64,000 nucleotides of DNA from Pseudomonas sp. (GTDB taxonomy: Bacteria; Pseudomonadota; Gammaproteobacteria; Pseudomonadales; Pseudomonadaceae). The position numbers were made by a program, and so were the translations under genes. Of the stretch, positions 23,942-32,491 are shown piece by piece (the first letter of the stretch is position 1; each line of letters begins with the position of its first letter). The stretch covers positions 1 through 64,000 of the forward strand of contig NZ_JAUXXP010000090.1 of assembly GCF_030684895.1 (NCBI RefSeq). Direction: 5' to 3'. The notes below the pieces were generated by a model. It did no database searches. It was not told where the DNA came from and worked only from the letters and a program-made list of their open reading frames with translations.

Positions 23942-25315
23942 ATGTATGCGTTGATGGCACTGACCTTCGTCTTCGGTTACCTGTGTATCGCCCTCGAACA
24001 CCCGCTGAAAGTCGACAAAGCCGCATCGGCAATTCTCACCGCTGTTATCTGCTGGACCCTGCTGGTTCTGGGCGCGGACAGCATTCTGCCGCTGATTGGC
24101 GCCGCCACCGCCGGCGCCAGTGGCAATGACCATCACGTCACCGAAGAGCTGCGCCATCATCTGGGCGAAATCTCCGAGATCCTGTTCTTCCTGATGGGCG
24201 CCATGACCATCGTCGAGCTGATCGACGCCCATGAAGGCTTCAAGGTCATCACCGACCGCATCCGCACCAACAAGCGCGTGCACCTGCTCTGGCTGGTGGG
24301 GTTGATCACCTTCTTCCTCTCGGCGGCGCTGGATAACCTGGCCACCACCATCGTGATGATCTCGCTGCTGCGCAAACTGATCGACGACCAGAAGGAACGC
24401 TGGTTCTATGCCGGCATCGTGGTGATTGCCGCCAACGCAGGCGGCGCCTGGTCGCCGATTGGTGACGTAACCACCACCATGCTGTGGATCGGCAACCAGG
24501 TCACCGCCAGTGGCATCGTGGTCAAGCTGATCATCCCCAGTATGATCTGCCTGCTGGTGCCGCTGACCATCATGAGCTTCGTGCTCAAGGGTGACATCAC
24601 CCCGCCCAAGCACAAGGAAAGCCGCGAAAGCCGTCGCGACCCGACCACGCCCTTCGAGCGCAACCTGGTATTTGTCATGGGCCTGGGCGCGCTGATCTTC
24701 GTCCCGGTGTTCAAGACCATCACCCACCTGCCGCCGTATATGGGCATCCTGTTCGGCCTCGGCGTGCTCTGGGTCACCACCGAAATCATCCACCGCAGCA
24801 AAAACAGCGAAGAAAAAGACCCGCTCTCGGTGGTCGGCGTATTGCGCCGTATCGACGTCACCAGCGTGCTGTTCTTCCTCGGCATCCTGCTGGCGGTGTC
24901 CAGCCTGTCCACCGCTGGCCACCTGATTGACGTCGCCACCTACCTGAAAGACAGCCTGGGCAATGTCTACACCATCGCCATGTCCATCGGCCTGCTCTCC
25001 GCCGTGGTGGACAACGTGCCGATGGTCGCCGGTGCAATGAAGATGTACCCCTTGGTCAGCCCTGAAACCCTGGCCATGGCGGGTAGTGAAAGCAGTTGGC
25101 TGAGCAACTTTGTGGTCAACGGCAATTTCTGGGAAATGCTCGCCTACTGCGCCGGCACCGGCGGTAGCTGCCTGATCATCGGCTCAGCGGCCGGCGTAGC
25201 CGCCATGGGCATGGAGAAGATCAACTTTATCTGGTACGTGAAGTACATCAGCGGCCTGGCCTTTGCCGGTTATATCGCCGGTGCCCTGAGCTATATCGCA
25301 CTCTTCGCCCTTTAA
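23942..25315 (+). CDS. nhaD: Na+/H+ antiporter, NhaD family
   Basis: A 457-residue membrane protein, about 12 segments. It has the NhaD pattern: N-terminal LKVDKAASAILTAVICW, LDNLATTIVMISLLRKL, and ANAGGAWSPIGDVTTTMLW near residue 160, plus VVDNVPMVAGAM near 360. NhaD exports Na+ or Li+ at alkaline pH, and is common in marine and halotolerant bacteria. No obvious shared promoter with the upstream nhaC-type gene. Confidence 0.92.
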   Translation: MYALMALTFVFGYLCIALEHPLKVDKAASAILTAVICWTLLVLGADSILPLIGAATAGASGNDHHVTEELRHHLGEISEILFFLMGAMTIVELIDAHEGFKVITDRIRTNKRVHLLWLVGLITFFLSAALDNLATTIVMISLLRKLIDDQKERWFYAGIVVIAANAGGAWSPIGDVTTTMLWIGNQVTASGIVVKLIIPSMICLLVPLTIMSFVLKGDITPPKHKESRESRRDPTTPFERNLVFVMGLGALIFVPVFKTITHLPPYMGILFGLGVLWVTTEIIHRSKNSEEKDPLSVVGVLRRIDVTSVLFFLGILLAVSSLSTAGHLIDVATYLKDSLGNVYTIAMSIGLLSAVVDNVPMVAGAMKMYPLVSPETLAMAGSESSWLSNFVVNGNFWEMLAYCAGTGGSCLIIGSAAGVAAMGMEKINFIWYVKYISGLAFAGYIAGALSYIALFAL

Positions 25316-25322
25316 GCCACGC

Positions 25323-25351
25323 CATGAGGCGGTTGTAGCAACCGCCTCATG
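25323..25351. repeat. 13-bp perfect hairpin before the winged-HTH gene
   Basis: CATGAGGCGGTTG, loop TAG, CAACCGCCTCATG. It lies 8 nt after the nhaD stop and directly before the ribosome site (CAGGAG) of the next gene. No T-run, so it is not a typical terminator; it could affect read-through or translation. Confidence 0.8.
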
Positions 25352-25362
25352 CAGGAGCTCTT

Positions 25363-25659
25363 ATGGAAGTCAGTAAAACCCGCAGCAGCTTCTATCGCCG
25401 CCTGTATGTGGCCTGGCTGATCGACAGCGGCGCCGCCACCAGCGTCCCGGCGCTGATGGCCGCCACCGGCATGCCACGGCGCACCGCCCAGGACACCCTA
25501 AGCGCCCTGACCGAACTGGATATCGAATGCGCATTCGCCCAACAAAACGGCGAACGAAACAACGCTGGCCACTATGAAATTCTCGACTGGGGCGCGATCA
25601 ACCCCCAGTGGATTGCCGCCAACCTGGCGCAGATCAAGGCCGTGCTGGGCTATCCCTAA
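25363..25659 (+). CDS. winged-HTH domain protein, 98 aa
   Basis: A single winged helix-turn-helix (VPALMAATGMPRRTAQDTLS) makes up most of this small protein; the end reads ILDWGAINPQWI. Homologues are widespread single-domain proteins in pseudomonads. It may regulate the adjacent nhaD or the TVP38 gene, but no operator was recognised. AGGAG precedes the start by 7 nt. Confidence 0.82.
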   Translation: MEVSKTRSSFYRRLYVAWLIDSGAATSVPALMAATGMPRRTAQDTLSALTELDIECAFAQQNGERNNAGHYEILDWGAINPQWIAANLAQIKAVLGYP

Positions 25660-25674
25660 ACTGCCGAGGCCGCC

Positions 25675-26238
25675 ATGCGCAGCTCCCGCCGCCTACTGCT
25701 GGTCATTGTGTTTCTGCTCAGCTTGTTTGTGCTGTTCGAAACCCTGGGTATCCGTGCACAGTTCAGCCTGGATGCCTTGCAGGCGCTGATTCTTATGCAC
25801 CCGGTCGCCGGCCTGCTGCTGTTTATTCTGCTGTTTGCCCTCGGCAATCTGATCCAGATTCCCGGCTGGGTATTTCTCGCAGCTGCAGTGCTGGCACTCG
25901 GGCAGATTTATGGCGGCATCGTCACCTATGTAGCGGCCTGCGTGTCCTGCATCGTCACCTACATCACCATTCGCTATCTGGGCGGTAACGCCCTGCGCGA
26001 GTTGAACAATCCCCTGGCGCAACGCCTGCTAAGCGGTCTCGACCGCCGCCCACTGGCCAGCATCATTATCTTGCGCATACTGTTTCAGACCGTACCGGCG
26101 TTGAACTATGCACTGGCCCTGTCCGGCGTACGCTTTCGCACCTACCTGCTCGGCACCCTGCTCGGCCTGCCTCTGCCGATTGCCCTGTACTGCGTGTTCT
26201 TCGATTACCTGGCCATGCTGCTGAACATTGCCCACTAG
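25675..26238 (+). CDS. TVP38/TMEM64-type (VTT/DedA superfamily) membrane protein
   Basis: A 187-residue inner-membrane protein with about 5-6 hydrophobic segments. The motif GNLIQIPGWVFLAAAVLALG fits the VTT-domain core, with an Arg in ILRILFQTVPALNYALALSG. The family is thought to act on lipids or membrane potential; the exact role is not known. It follows the winged-HTH gene by 15 nt, so both may be co-transcribed. Confidence 0.88.
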   Translation: MRSSRRLLLVIVFLLSLFVLFETLGIRAQFSLDALQALILMHPVAGLLLFILLFALGNLIQIPGWVFLAAAVLALGQIYGGIVTYVAACVSCIVTYITIRYLGGNALRELNNPLAQRLLSGLDRRPLASIIILRILFQTVPALNYALALSGVRFRTYLLGTLLGLPLPIALYCVFFDYLAMLLNIAH

Positions 26239-26328
26239 AGCGGGCATTGCGCGTTTACATAAGCTCGACAAGCAAGCGGCGCCCAGCTGTGGGAAAATCC
26301 CGCGCCCCAAGCCTGCGATCTGCCTGCC

Positions 26329-27357
26329 ATGTCCCTGCCGCCGAAACGCCCCAGCCGTAAACCCGCCGCGCCGCGCCCTGCTCCCAGCAAATCTGCTGCC
26401 GGCAAGCCCGATGCAGCCAAGGGCCAGTTGCACCCACGCAACCGTCATCAGGGGCGCTATGACTTTCCCGCGCTGATCAAGGCCAGCCCGGAGCTGGCGG
26501 CCTTTGTGATCATTAATCCCTATGGCAATGAGAGCATCGACTTCGCCAATCCGGCGGCGGTTAAGGTGTTCAACCGGGCGCTGCTCAAGCAGTTTTATGG
26601 CATCAGTCATTGGGATATTCCGGCGGATTACCTGTGCCCGCCGATCCCCGGCCGCGCCGATTACCTGCATTACTTGGCCGACCTGCTGGCCGCCAGCAAT
26701 GGCGGTCAGATCCCGCACGGGGCCAAGGTGCGTGCACTGGATATTGGCGTGGGCGCCAACTGCATCTACCCATTGCTGGGTAACCGCGAATACGCCTGGC
26801 AGTTTCTCGGCTCGGACATCGCCGCCAGTGCCATCGCCTCGGCCAAGGCCATCGTGCAGGCCAACCCGGGCCTGGGCGAGGCGATTGAGCTGCGCCAGCA
26901 GCGCGACAGCGCGCATATCTTCCAGGGCTTGCTACAGAGCGATGAGCGTTTCGACCTGAGCCTGTGCAACCCGCCCTTCCATGCCAGCGCGGAAGAAGCC
27001 AGCAGCGGCAGCAAACGCAAATGGCGCAACCTTGGCAAGCTCGACCCCAAGCGCAAACTGCCGGTATTGAATTTCGGCGGCCAGGCGGCGGAGCTGTGGT
27101 GCAAGGGTGGTGAAGCGGCGTTTGTCAGCCAGTTGATCAAGGAAAGTGTCGCGGTGGGTCAGCAGGTGCTGTGGTTTAGCAGCCTGATTTCCAAGGCCGG
27201 CAACCTACCGGGCGTTTACAGCGAGTTGAAGAAAGCCGGCGCACTCCAGGTACAAACCGTGGAAATGGCCCAGGGCCAGAAGCAGAGCCGCTTTGTTGCC
27301 TGGACCTTCCAGACACCAGAGCAGCAGCAGGCCTGGCGCAAAGCCCGCTGGTCGTAG
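26329..27357 (+). CDS. rlmF: 23S rRNA m6A1618 methyltransferase RlmF
   Basis: A 342-residue SAM-dependent enzyme that methylates A1618 of 23S rRNA. Family landmarks: basic N-terminus (about 1-35), LHPRNRHQGRYDF, SAM-binding ALDIGVGANCIYPL near 142, and the catalytic motif NPPF near 220 (SLCNPPFHASAEEA). Monocistronic, followed by a REP-type repeat. Confidence 0.95.
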   Translation: MSLPPKRPSRKPAAPRPAPSKSAAGKPDAAKGQLHPRNRHQGRYDFPALIKASPELAAFVIINPYGNESIDFANPAAVKVFNRALLKQFYGISHWDIPADYLCPPIPGRADYLHYLADLLAASNGGQIPHGAKVRALDIGVGANCIYPLLGNREYAWQFLGSDIAASAIASAKAIVQANPGLGEAIELRQQRDSAHIFQGLLQSDERFDLSLCNPPFHASAEEASSGSKRKWRNLGKLDPKRKLPVLNFGGQAAELWCKGGEAAFVSQLIKESVAVGQQVLWFSSLISKAGNLPGVYSELKKAGALQVQTVEMAQGQKQSRFVAWTFQTPEQQQAWRKARWS

Positions 27358-27383
27358 GCTGGCAACGCGATGACGCGTTGCAC

Positions 27384-27451
27384 GTAGCCCGGATGCAATC
27401 CGGGAGTGAATCTTGCGGCCAGCAAAGCGCCCCGGATTGCATCCGGGCTAC
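27384..27451. repeat. REP-type inverted repeat
   Basis: GTAGCCCGGATGCAATCCGGG (27384-27404) and its complement at 27431-27451, a 21-bp perfect inverted pair. It lies between the convergent rlmF and transporter genes. Confidence 0.88.
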
Positions 27452-27460
27452 GGCTTACGC

Positions 27461-28699
27461 CTACCAGGGCAGCCAACCGCCCAACGCCAGCCACACCCCC
27501 GCCACGCCCATGCTCAGCAGGGTCACTGGCACGCCGCTGCGGGCGAAGTCGACAAAGCTCAGCGGTACACCCTGACGCCGCGCGCTTTCGGCGACGATCA
27601 GGTTGACCACACTGCCGATCAGCAGCAAGTTGCCGGCCAGGGTCGACATGATCGCCAGACCCACCAGCAAGGTTTCGCTGGCATCCGGCAACACGCCCAG
27701 CAGCAACATCACGTAGGGCACATTGCCAATCAGGTTGCCGGCCAGCAAGGATAGGCTCGCCAGGGTGATCACCCCGTGCGGCAGCAGGCCCAGCTCGGCC
27801 AGATTACCAGCCATACCAGCGACCTGCGGCAGGCTCATCGCCGCGCCAGTAACGACGAATAACCCGGCAAACAGCAGCAATAGGTTCCAGTCGACCTTCT
27901 GCACATAGTCGCGGCTGTCCACCCGCCGCGAAATCATCACCAAGGCGGCAATCAGCAGCGCAGAAATCTCCCGCGGCAGGCTCGTGGAAAACAACCCGAG
28001 CAGCACCAGGCTGGCCAGCAAGGGTTTCAGGTAACTGCGTACACCGTAAATATGCTGCACCGGGGTTTCTTCCTGCAGCGCCGGCTTGGCCGTACCCCAG
28101 CGTTTGCGCCACTGCAGCCAGATCACCGCGTAGGTAATGGCCAAGGCCGCCAGTGCCGGCGGACCGGCGATGAAGGTATACGACCAGAAGTCCAGGCCAC
28201 CGGCCTGACCGATCAGAATGTTCTGCGGATTACCAATCAGGCTGGCGGATGAGCCGGCATTGCACGCCAGCGCCAACGCCAGGAGAAACGGCCGTGGGTC
28301 GAGGCCGCGCGCCAGCAAGCTATGGCACAGCAGCGGGGTCAGAGCGAAAGCAACGATGTCATTGACCAGCAGCGCCGACAGCACACCGCCCAGCACAACC
28401 ACGCCCAACAGCAGCAGCGCCGGCTGCTCGGCATAGTGGCTGAGTTGCTGATTAAGCCAGGCGTATACGCCGGAGAAATCGAATTGCGCGCTGATCAGCA
28501 TCAACGCCAGCAGCAGCAACAGCGCGCCGGCATCCAGGTGGCTGGCCGCATCAGCAGGTGACTGCACGCCGCTGACCAGCAGCAACACCGCCGCGCAGCC
28601 GGCAATCCAGCTGCGATCGACGCGCAGGCCACGAATGCCCCCTGCGGCCATGCCCAGGTAGGTCAATACAAACAAAAGTGAAACGACCCAGAAGGTCAT
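27461..28699 (-). CDS. ArsB/NhaD-superfamily anion or Na+ transporter
   Basis: A 412-residue membrane protein with about 11 segments, of the SLC13/ArsB/YbiR type. Visible landmarks are LVNDIVAFALTPLL, SASLIGNPQNILIGQAGG (the conserved SxxxGNxxN motif) and GNLIGNVPYVMLLL. Substrate not decidable from sequence. The start at 28699 (MTFWVVSLLF) is preferred over the ATG at 28729 because the extra residues are hydrophilic and unlike the family. It is convergent with rlmF. Confidence 0.85.
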   Translation of the reverse strand: MTFWVVSLLFVLTYLGMAAGGIRGLRVDRSWIAGCAAVLLLVSGVQSPADAASHLDAGALLLLLALMLISAQFDFSGVYAWLNQQLSHYAEQPALLLLGVVVLGGVLSALLVNDIVAFALTPLLCHSLLARGLDPRPFLLALALACNAGSSASLIGNPQNILIGQAGGLDFWSYTFIAGPPALAALAITYAVIWLQWRKRWGTAKPALQEETPVQHIYGVRSYLKPLLASLVLLGLFSTSLPREISALLIAALVMISRRVDSRDYVQKVDWNLLLLFAGLFVVTGAAMSLPQVAGMAGNLAELGLLPHGVITLASLSLLAGNLIGNVPYVMLLLGVLPDASETLLVGLAIMSTLAGNLLLIGSVVNLIVAESARRQGVPLSFVDFARSGVPVTLLSMGVAGVWLALGGWLPW

Positions 28700-29066
28700 G
28701 CTGCAGCCATCCCCATTACCGCCGCGCAATTGCGCTGCAGCACTGTAATGGCACTGCCGTTAGCGGGCTAGCCGTAACAGGCTTTAGCAGAGACAAATAG
28801 AGCACTGGCAGCCTGTGCCCTGATATTGCGCTACAACTTCTGCTACATGACAGTGAGCAGCGACCTGAGTAAAAAGCGCACAAAGTGTAAGGATTCGCGC
28901 TGCAGCAACTATCCTTCATGCAAAGGCAGGCAAATTGGGCACATCCACGGAAATACTTACCCACAAGATGACGTTTTAATGGCATTTCATCTGCGCCATT
29001 GCAGTGCTATTACTGCGTTATGGGCCAACGCGCACCTGCTCTTGCGGTTGCAACTAAGGGGTATAA
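28700..29066. other. intergenic region, no gene seen
   Basis: This 367-bp divergent gap separates the transporter and the binding protein. Both strands contain only short frames of poor composition. It must hold the promoters for both genes. The downstream gene has an AAGGGG ribosome site at about 29056-29061. Confidence 0.5.
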
Positions 29067-29861
29067 ATGAAGTGGAAAAACCTGTTCGTCGCCCTCTGCC
29101 TGTTGCTGGGCCTGCCCGCGCAAGCCAGTGAACAGCCGGAACTGAAGATCAGCGTCGGCGACTGGCCGCCCTATCTGTCCAGCGAGTTGCAACATAACGG
29201 AGTCATCGCCCACCTGATCAGCGACCTGCTGGCCGATGAGGGTTATCGCGTCACCTTTCAGTTTTTGCCCTGGCCACGGGCTTATTCAGCGGCGGCGGCG
29301 GGCCGCTTTGATGGCACCGCAGTGTGGATGCACAAAGCAGAGCGCGAGGCGGACTTTCTGTTCAGCGCGCCACTGCTCGATGAACAATTCGTGTTCTTTC
29401 ACCTGAAAAGCCTGCCCTTCGACTGGCAGACCTTTGACGACCTCACCGGTATGACCTTGGGCGGTGGCCTGGAATACAGCTACGGCCCGCAGTTCGATGC
29501 CTTTCTCGCCGAGAACAAGGTGAAGATCGAGCGCGTCTCCAACGACCAGCAGAACTTCGACAAGCTGCTCAAGGAGCGCGTGGTGCTCTACCCGCAGGAG
29601 ATGAACGTCGGCTACGCCGCCCTGCGCAGCCACTTCAGTGCGCAAGATCAGGCCAAGATCACCCATCACCGCAAACCACTGCTGGTCAACCTCAGCTACT
29701 TGATGCTGCCCAAAAGCCTGGAAGGCAGCCCGGCGCTGCTCGAACGCTTCAATAAACGCCTGCAGCTCTACCGTGACAGCGGCCGTTATCAGCGTTATTT
29801 CGATGATCTACAGCAAGGCAAGTACCAGCAGGAGCCGTCAGCATCACCGGCAAGCGAGTAA
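29067..29861 (+). CDS. periplasmic substrate-binding protein, SBP_bac_3 type
   Basis: A 264-residue protein with a signal peptide (about 1-20, cleavage after AQA) and a bilobal amino-acid-binding-like fold: LKISVGDWPPYLS at the start, FLPWPRAYSAAAAGRFDGTAVW, then a C-terminal hinge. Such orphan proteins often act as solute scavengers or as sensory partners. No ABC permease or ATPase is adjacent. A second protein of this class is at 32492-33283. Confidence 0.85.
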   Translation: MKWKNLFVALCLLLGLPAQASEQPELKISVGDWPPYLSSELQHNGVIAHLISDLLADEGYRVTFQFLPWPRAYSAAAAGRFDGTAVWMHKAEREADFLFSAPLLDEQFVFFHLKSLPFDWQTFDDLTGMTLGGGLEYSYGPQFDAFLAENKVKIERVSNDQQNFDKLLKERVVLYPQEMNVGYAALRSHFSAQDQAKITHHRKPLLVNLSYLMLPKSLEGSPALLERFNKRLQLYRDSGRYQRYFDDLQQGKYQQEPSASPASE

Positions 29862-29982
29862 AGCCCGGTCTTTTATGCACAACTGACTAGAGTGTTTTAG
29901 AGGATCACATGCACATCCAGAATAAGAAGAAATGGACGAGCGGGCCCTGCAGCGGCCTACGATCATGGCAAGGAGCTTATCG

Positions 29983-31125
29983 ATGACTTCTCGACAGCTG
30001 CTGCGTGGCCTGCTGATCAGCTGCCTGCTGACGCCAGGTTTTGCCAATGCAGCGGAGCCAGGCCTGAGCACGGATGAAGTGCGTATCGGCATGGTCAACG
30101 CGCAGAGCGGCCCGGCGGCTGCCCTGGGGTTAGGCATGCTCAATGGCGCCCAGGCCTACTTCAAGCGCGTCAACGCCGAAGGCGGGGTACATGGTCGGCG
30201 GATCAACCTGCTCAGCCGGGACGATGGCTACGAGCCCAGCCAGACCGCCGCACACACCCGCAGCCTGTTGAAAACCCAACAGGTGTTCGCCCTGCTCGGT
30301 TACGTCGGCACGCCCACCTCGCGTGCCGCTGTGCCATTGGCTTTGCGGGCGCAGGTGCCTTACCTGTTCCCCTTTACCGGCGCCGAGTTTCTGCGCACAC
30401 CGGCAAGACCTGGGGTGTTCAATATTCGCGCCTCCTATATCGAGGAAACCGAACAACTGGTCGAACGCATGACCGAGGACCTCAAGCTGAGCAAGATCGC
30501 CATCCTGATGCAGGACGACTCCTTCGGTGAGTCGGTCAAGGGCGGCCTTAACGGCGCCCTACTCAAGCGTGACCTGACGATTTATGCGCAGGCGCGCATC
30601 CAGCGCAATTCGCTGGACGTAACCGCGGCCATCAAGGCGCTGCAGCTTACGCAACCGGAAGCGGTGTTCTTTGTCGGCACCTACAGGCAACTGGCGGCCG
30701 CGATCAAGCAGGCAAAAGCGCTGGGCTTCAACACGCGGTTTATGACGGTGTCATTTATCGGCACCGAGGGCTTTATCCGCGAGGCCGGCAATGACGGCGA
30801 CGGGGTGTATATCTCCCAGGTGGTGCCCTCTCCGCACGACAGCTCGCTGGCGCTGGTGCGGGCCTATCAGGCCGATATGCAGCCCGGCGACTTTGACCAT
30901 GCTTCGCTGGAGGGTTATATCGGCGCGGCGGTGTTTACTCAGGCGCTGCGCACGGCCGGCGCGGAACCGACACGGGAGGCGTTTCTTGACGCGCTGGAAC
31001 ACCTCAAAACGGATCTGGGCGGCTTCAAGGTGGCGTTCTCGCGCAGTCAGCATCAGGGCTCCAGCGCGGTATACCTGACCCGTATCGAGAATGGCCAAGC
31101 CATACCTGTTACCCGCATGCGCTAG
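29983..31125 (+). CDS. periplasmic binding protein, Leu/Ile/Val (Peripla_BP_6) type
   Basis: A 380-residue protein with a signal peptide (about 1-25, cleavage after ANA) and a type I bilobal fold: VRIGMVNAQSGPAAALG, then LLSRDDGYEPSQT, LLGYVGTPTSRAAVPLAL and IAILMQDDSFGESVK. It may bind branched-chain amino acids, amides or similar. No permease genes nearby. The start at 29983 is chosen because AAGGAG lies 8 nt upstream, and the longer frame would precede the signal peptide with 17 residues. It overlaps the convergent UbiB-like gene by 4 nt. Confidence 0.87.
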   Translation: MTSRQLLRGLLISCLLTPGFANAAEPGLSTDEVRIGMVNAQSGPAAALGLGMLNGAQAYFKRVNAEGGVHGRRINLLSRDDGYEPSQTAAHTRSLLKTQQVFALLGYVGTPTSRAAVPLALRAQVPYLFPFTGAEFLRTPARPGVFNIRASYIEETEQLVERMTEDLKLSKIAILMQDDSFGESVKGGLNGALLKRDLTIYAQARIQRNSLDVTAAIKALQLTQPEAVFFVGTYRQLAAAIKQAKALGFNTRFMTVSFIGTEGFIREAGNDGDGVYISQVVPSPHDSSLALVRAYQADMQPGDFDHASLEGYIGAAVFTQALRTAGAEPTREAFLDALEHLKTDLGGFKVAFSRSQHQGSSAVYLTRIENGQAIPVTRMR

Positions 31126-32408
31126 CGCCCGGCCAGCTGCACCTGCAACAGGTCGGCCACCGGCAGCGCCACGCCGAGGCGGCTGAGGTTCCAGTAGTGC
31201 CCTTCCAGCGTGCGATTGACCAGCAAGGTGGCCGGCGCCGGTTGCAGGCTGCCCAAGGCACCCAGCACATCAGGCAACAGCCGCTGCACCTGCTCATGCA
31301 GCGGCGTGGCGGCAAAATCCCAATGCACTCCTGGCTGCAACAGCGGCCCGAGCAAGCCATGCAGCTGACGGTACAAACCATAGGGCGTGGTGGATTGCGG
31401 CTGGCGTGTGCCGAGCGCCTGGAAGGCCTTTTCCAGCTGTTCGCCGTCGCGGGCCTGCAACGCCTTGTAGGTTTGCACATAGGCCGCCAGCAATGGCGCA
31501 GACAGCGCCTGCACGCAACCGAAGTCATAGACCACCAGTTCACCGGCAACGGTGTAGGCAAAATTGCCCGGATGCGGATCGGCATGCAGCAGGCCCAGCT
31601 CAAAGGCCTGGGCACTCAGCCAGCGCACCAGGGTCAGGGCCAGGCGCTCACGCACCTCGGCACTGGCCTGGCTGACCTCGGCAAACGGCAAGCCGGCTTC
31701 CTCGCTGAGCGCCAGTACACCGGGGCGGCACAGGTCTGCCTGCGGCTGCGGCAGACGCAGGCCCGGCCAATCGGCGAAATGCGCGCGAAAGTCCTGTAGG
31801 CGGCGCATCTCCGCCGGGTAATCCAGCTCGGCCTCGATCACCGCTGCCAGTTCCTGATACAGGCCCTCCAGCTGCTCGGCGGGCGCGCGGAACAAGCGCC
31901 CCAGCGGCAACAAACGGCGCAGCTGACGCAGATCCGCCTGGCAGATCTCGGCGATGCCCGGGTATTGCACCTTGAGCACCAGCGCCCGGCCATCCGCCGC
32001 CACGGCGCGGTGCACCTGGCCGAGGGACGCTGCGGCAAAGGGTTGTTCGTCGATTTGCTGAAAAAACTGCCCAAGGTCCGCGCCATACACCTGCTGCAAA
32101 TGCCCGCGCAGCGCGCTGAAGGGCAAGGCCGGCACACGGTTCTGCAGCGAGGCCAACGCCACTGCCACCGGCTCAGGCAGCACACCCTGCCACTGCGAGG
32201 CCATTTGCCCCAGCTTGAGTACCGGGCCTTTCATCTCGCCCAGCACATCCGTGAGCAGATCGCCCACCGGCTGCCAGTCAATGCCGCTGCGCCCGGGTCG
32301 CAGGCGCTGTCCCAGCACGCTGCCGCCGATACGCGTGGCAGTGCCCGCCAACGTGAGAAAGCGCCCCAGTGCAGAGGCAGACGGTGGAGCGGCGGGAGGC
32401 TTGGCCAT
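31122..32408 (-). CDS. ABC1/UbiB-type atypical kinase
   Basis: A 428-residue protein of the ABC1 (AarF/UbiB/COQ8) family, atypical kinases linked to ubiquinone and lipid metabolism. Motifs: KxGQ near residue 62 (GPVLKLGQMASQW), ASLGQVHRA, the ATP-binding Lys in LVLKVQYPG, LLHADPHPGNF and VYDFGC. It lacks the C-terminal membrane helices of true UbiB and is not in the ubi operon, so it is a paralogue. The start at 32408 (MAKPPAAPP) is taken because the upstream 19 codons are Arg-rich and atypical. Confidence 0.85.
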   Translation of the reverse strand: MAKPPAAPPSASALGRFLTLAGTATRIGGSVLGQRLRPGRSGIDWQPVGDLLTDVLGEMKGPVLKLGQMASQWQGVLPEPVAVALASLQNRVPALPFSALRGHLQQVYGADLGQFFQQIDEQPFAAASLGQVHRAVAADGRALVLKVQYPGIAEICQADLRQLRRLLPLGRLFRAPAEQLEGLYQELAAVIEAELDYPAEMRRLQDFRAHFADWPGLRLPQPQADLCRPGVLALSEEAGLPFAEVSQASAEVRERLALTLVRWLSAQAFELGLLHADPHPGNFAYTVAGELVVYDFGCVQALSAPLLAAYVQTYKALQARDGEQLEKAFQALGTRQPQSTTPYGLYRQLHGLLGPLLQPGVHWDFAATPLHEQVQRLLPDVLGALGSLQPAPATLLVNRTLEGHYWNLSRLGVALPVADLLQVQLAGR

Positions 32409-32463
32409 GCGGCAATACTCATCGAGGCGAAGCACGATCATGCGCCTGCGCCTGACAGGCACC

Positions 32464-32484
32464 AAGCACTAAGCACTAAGCACT
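32464..32484. repeat. tandem heptamer AAGCACT x3
   Basis: Three exact copies of AAGCACT in the gap between the binding-protein stop (32492) and the ABC1 gene. Possibly slippage-prone; no role visible. Confidence 0.7.
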
Positions 32485-32491
32485 AAGCGGC

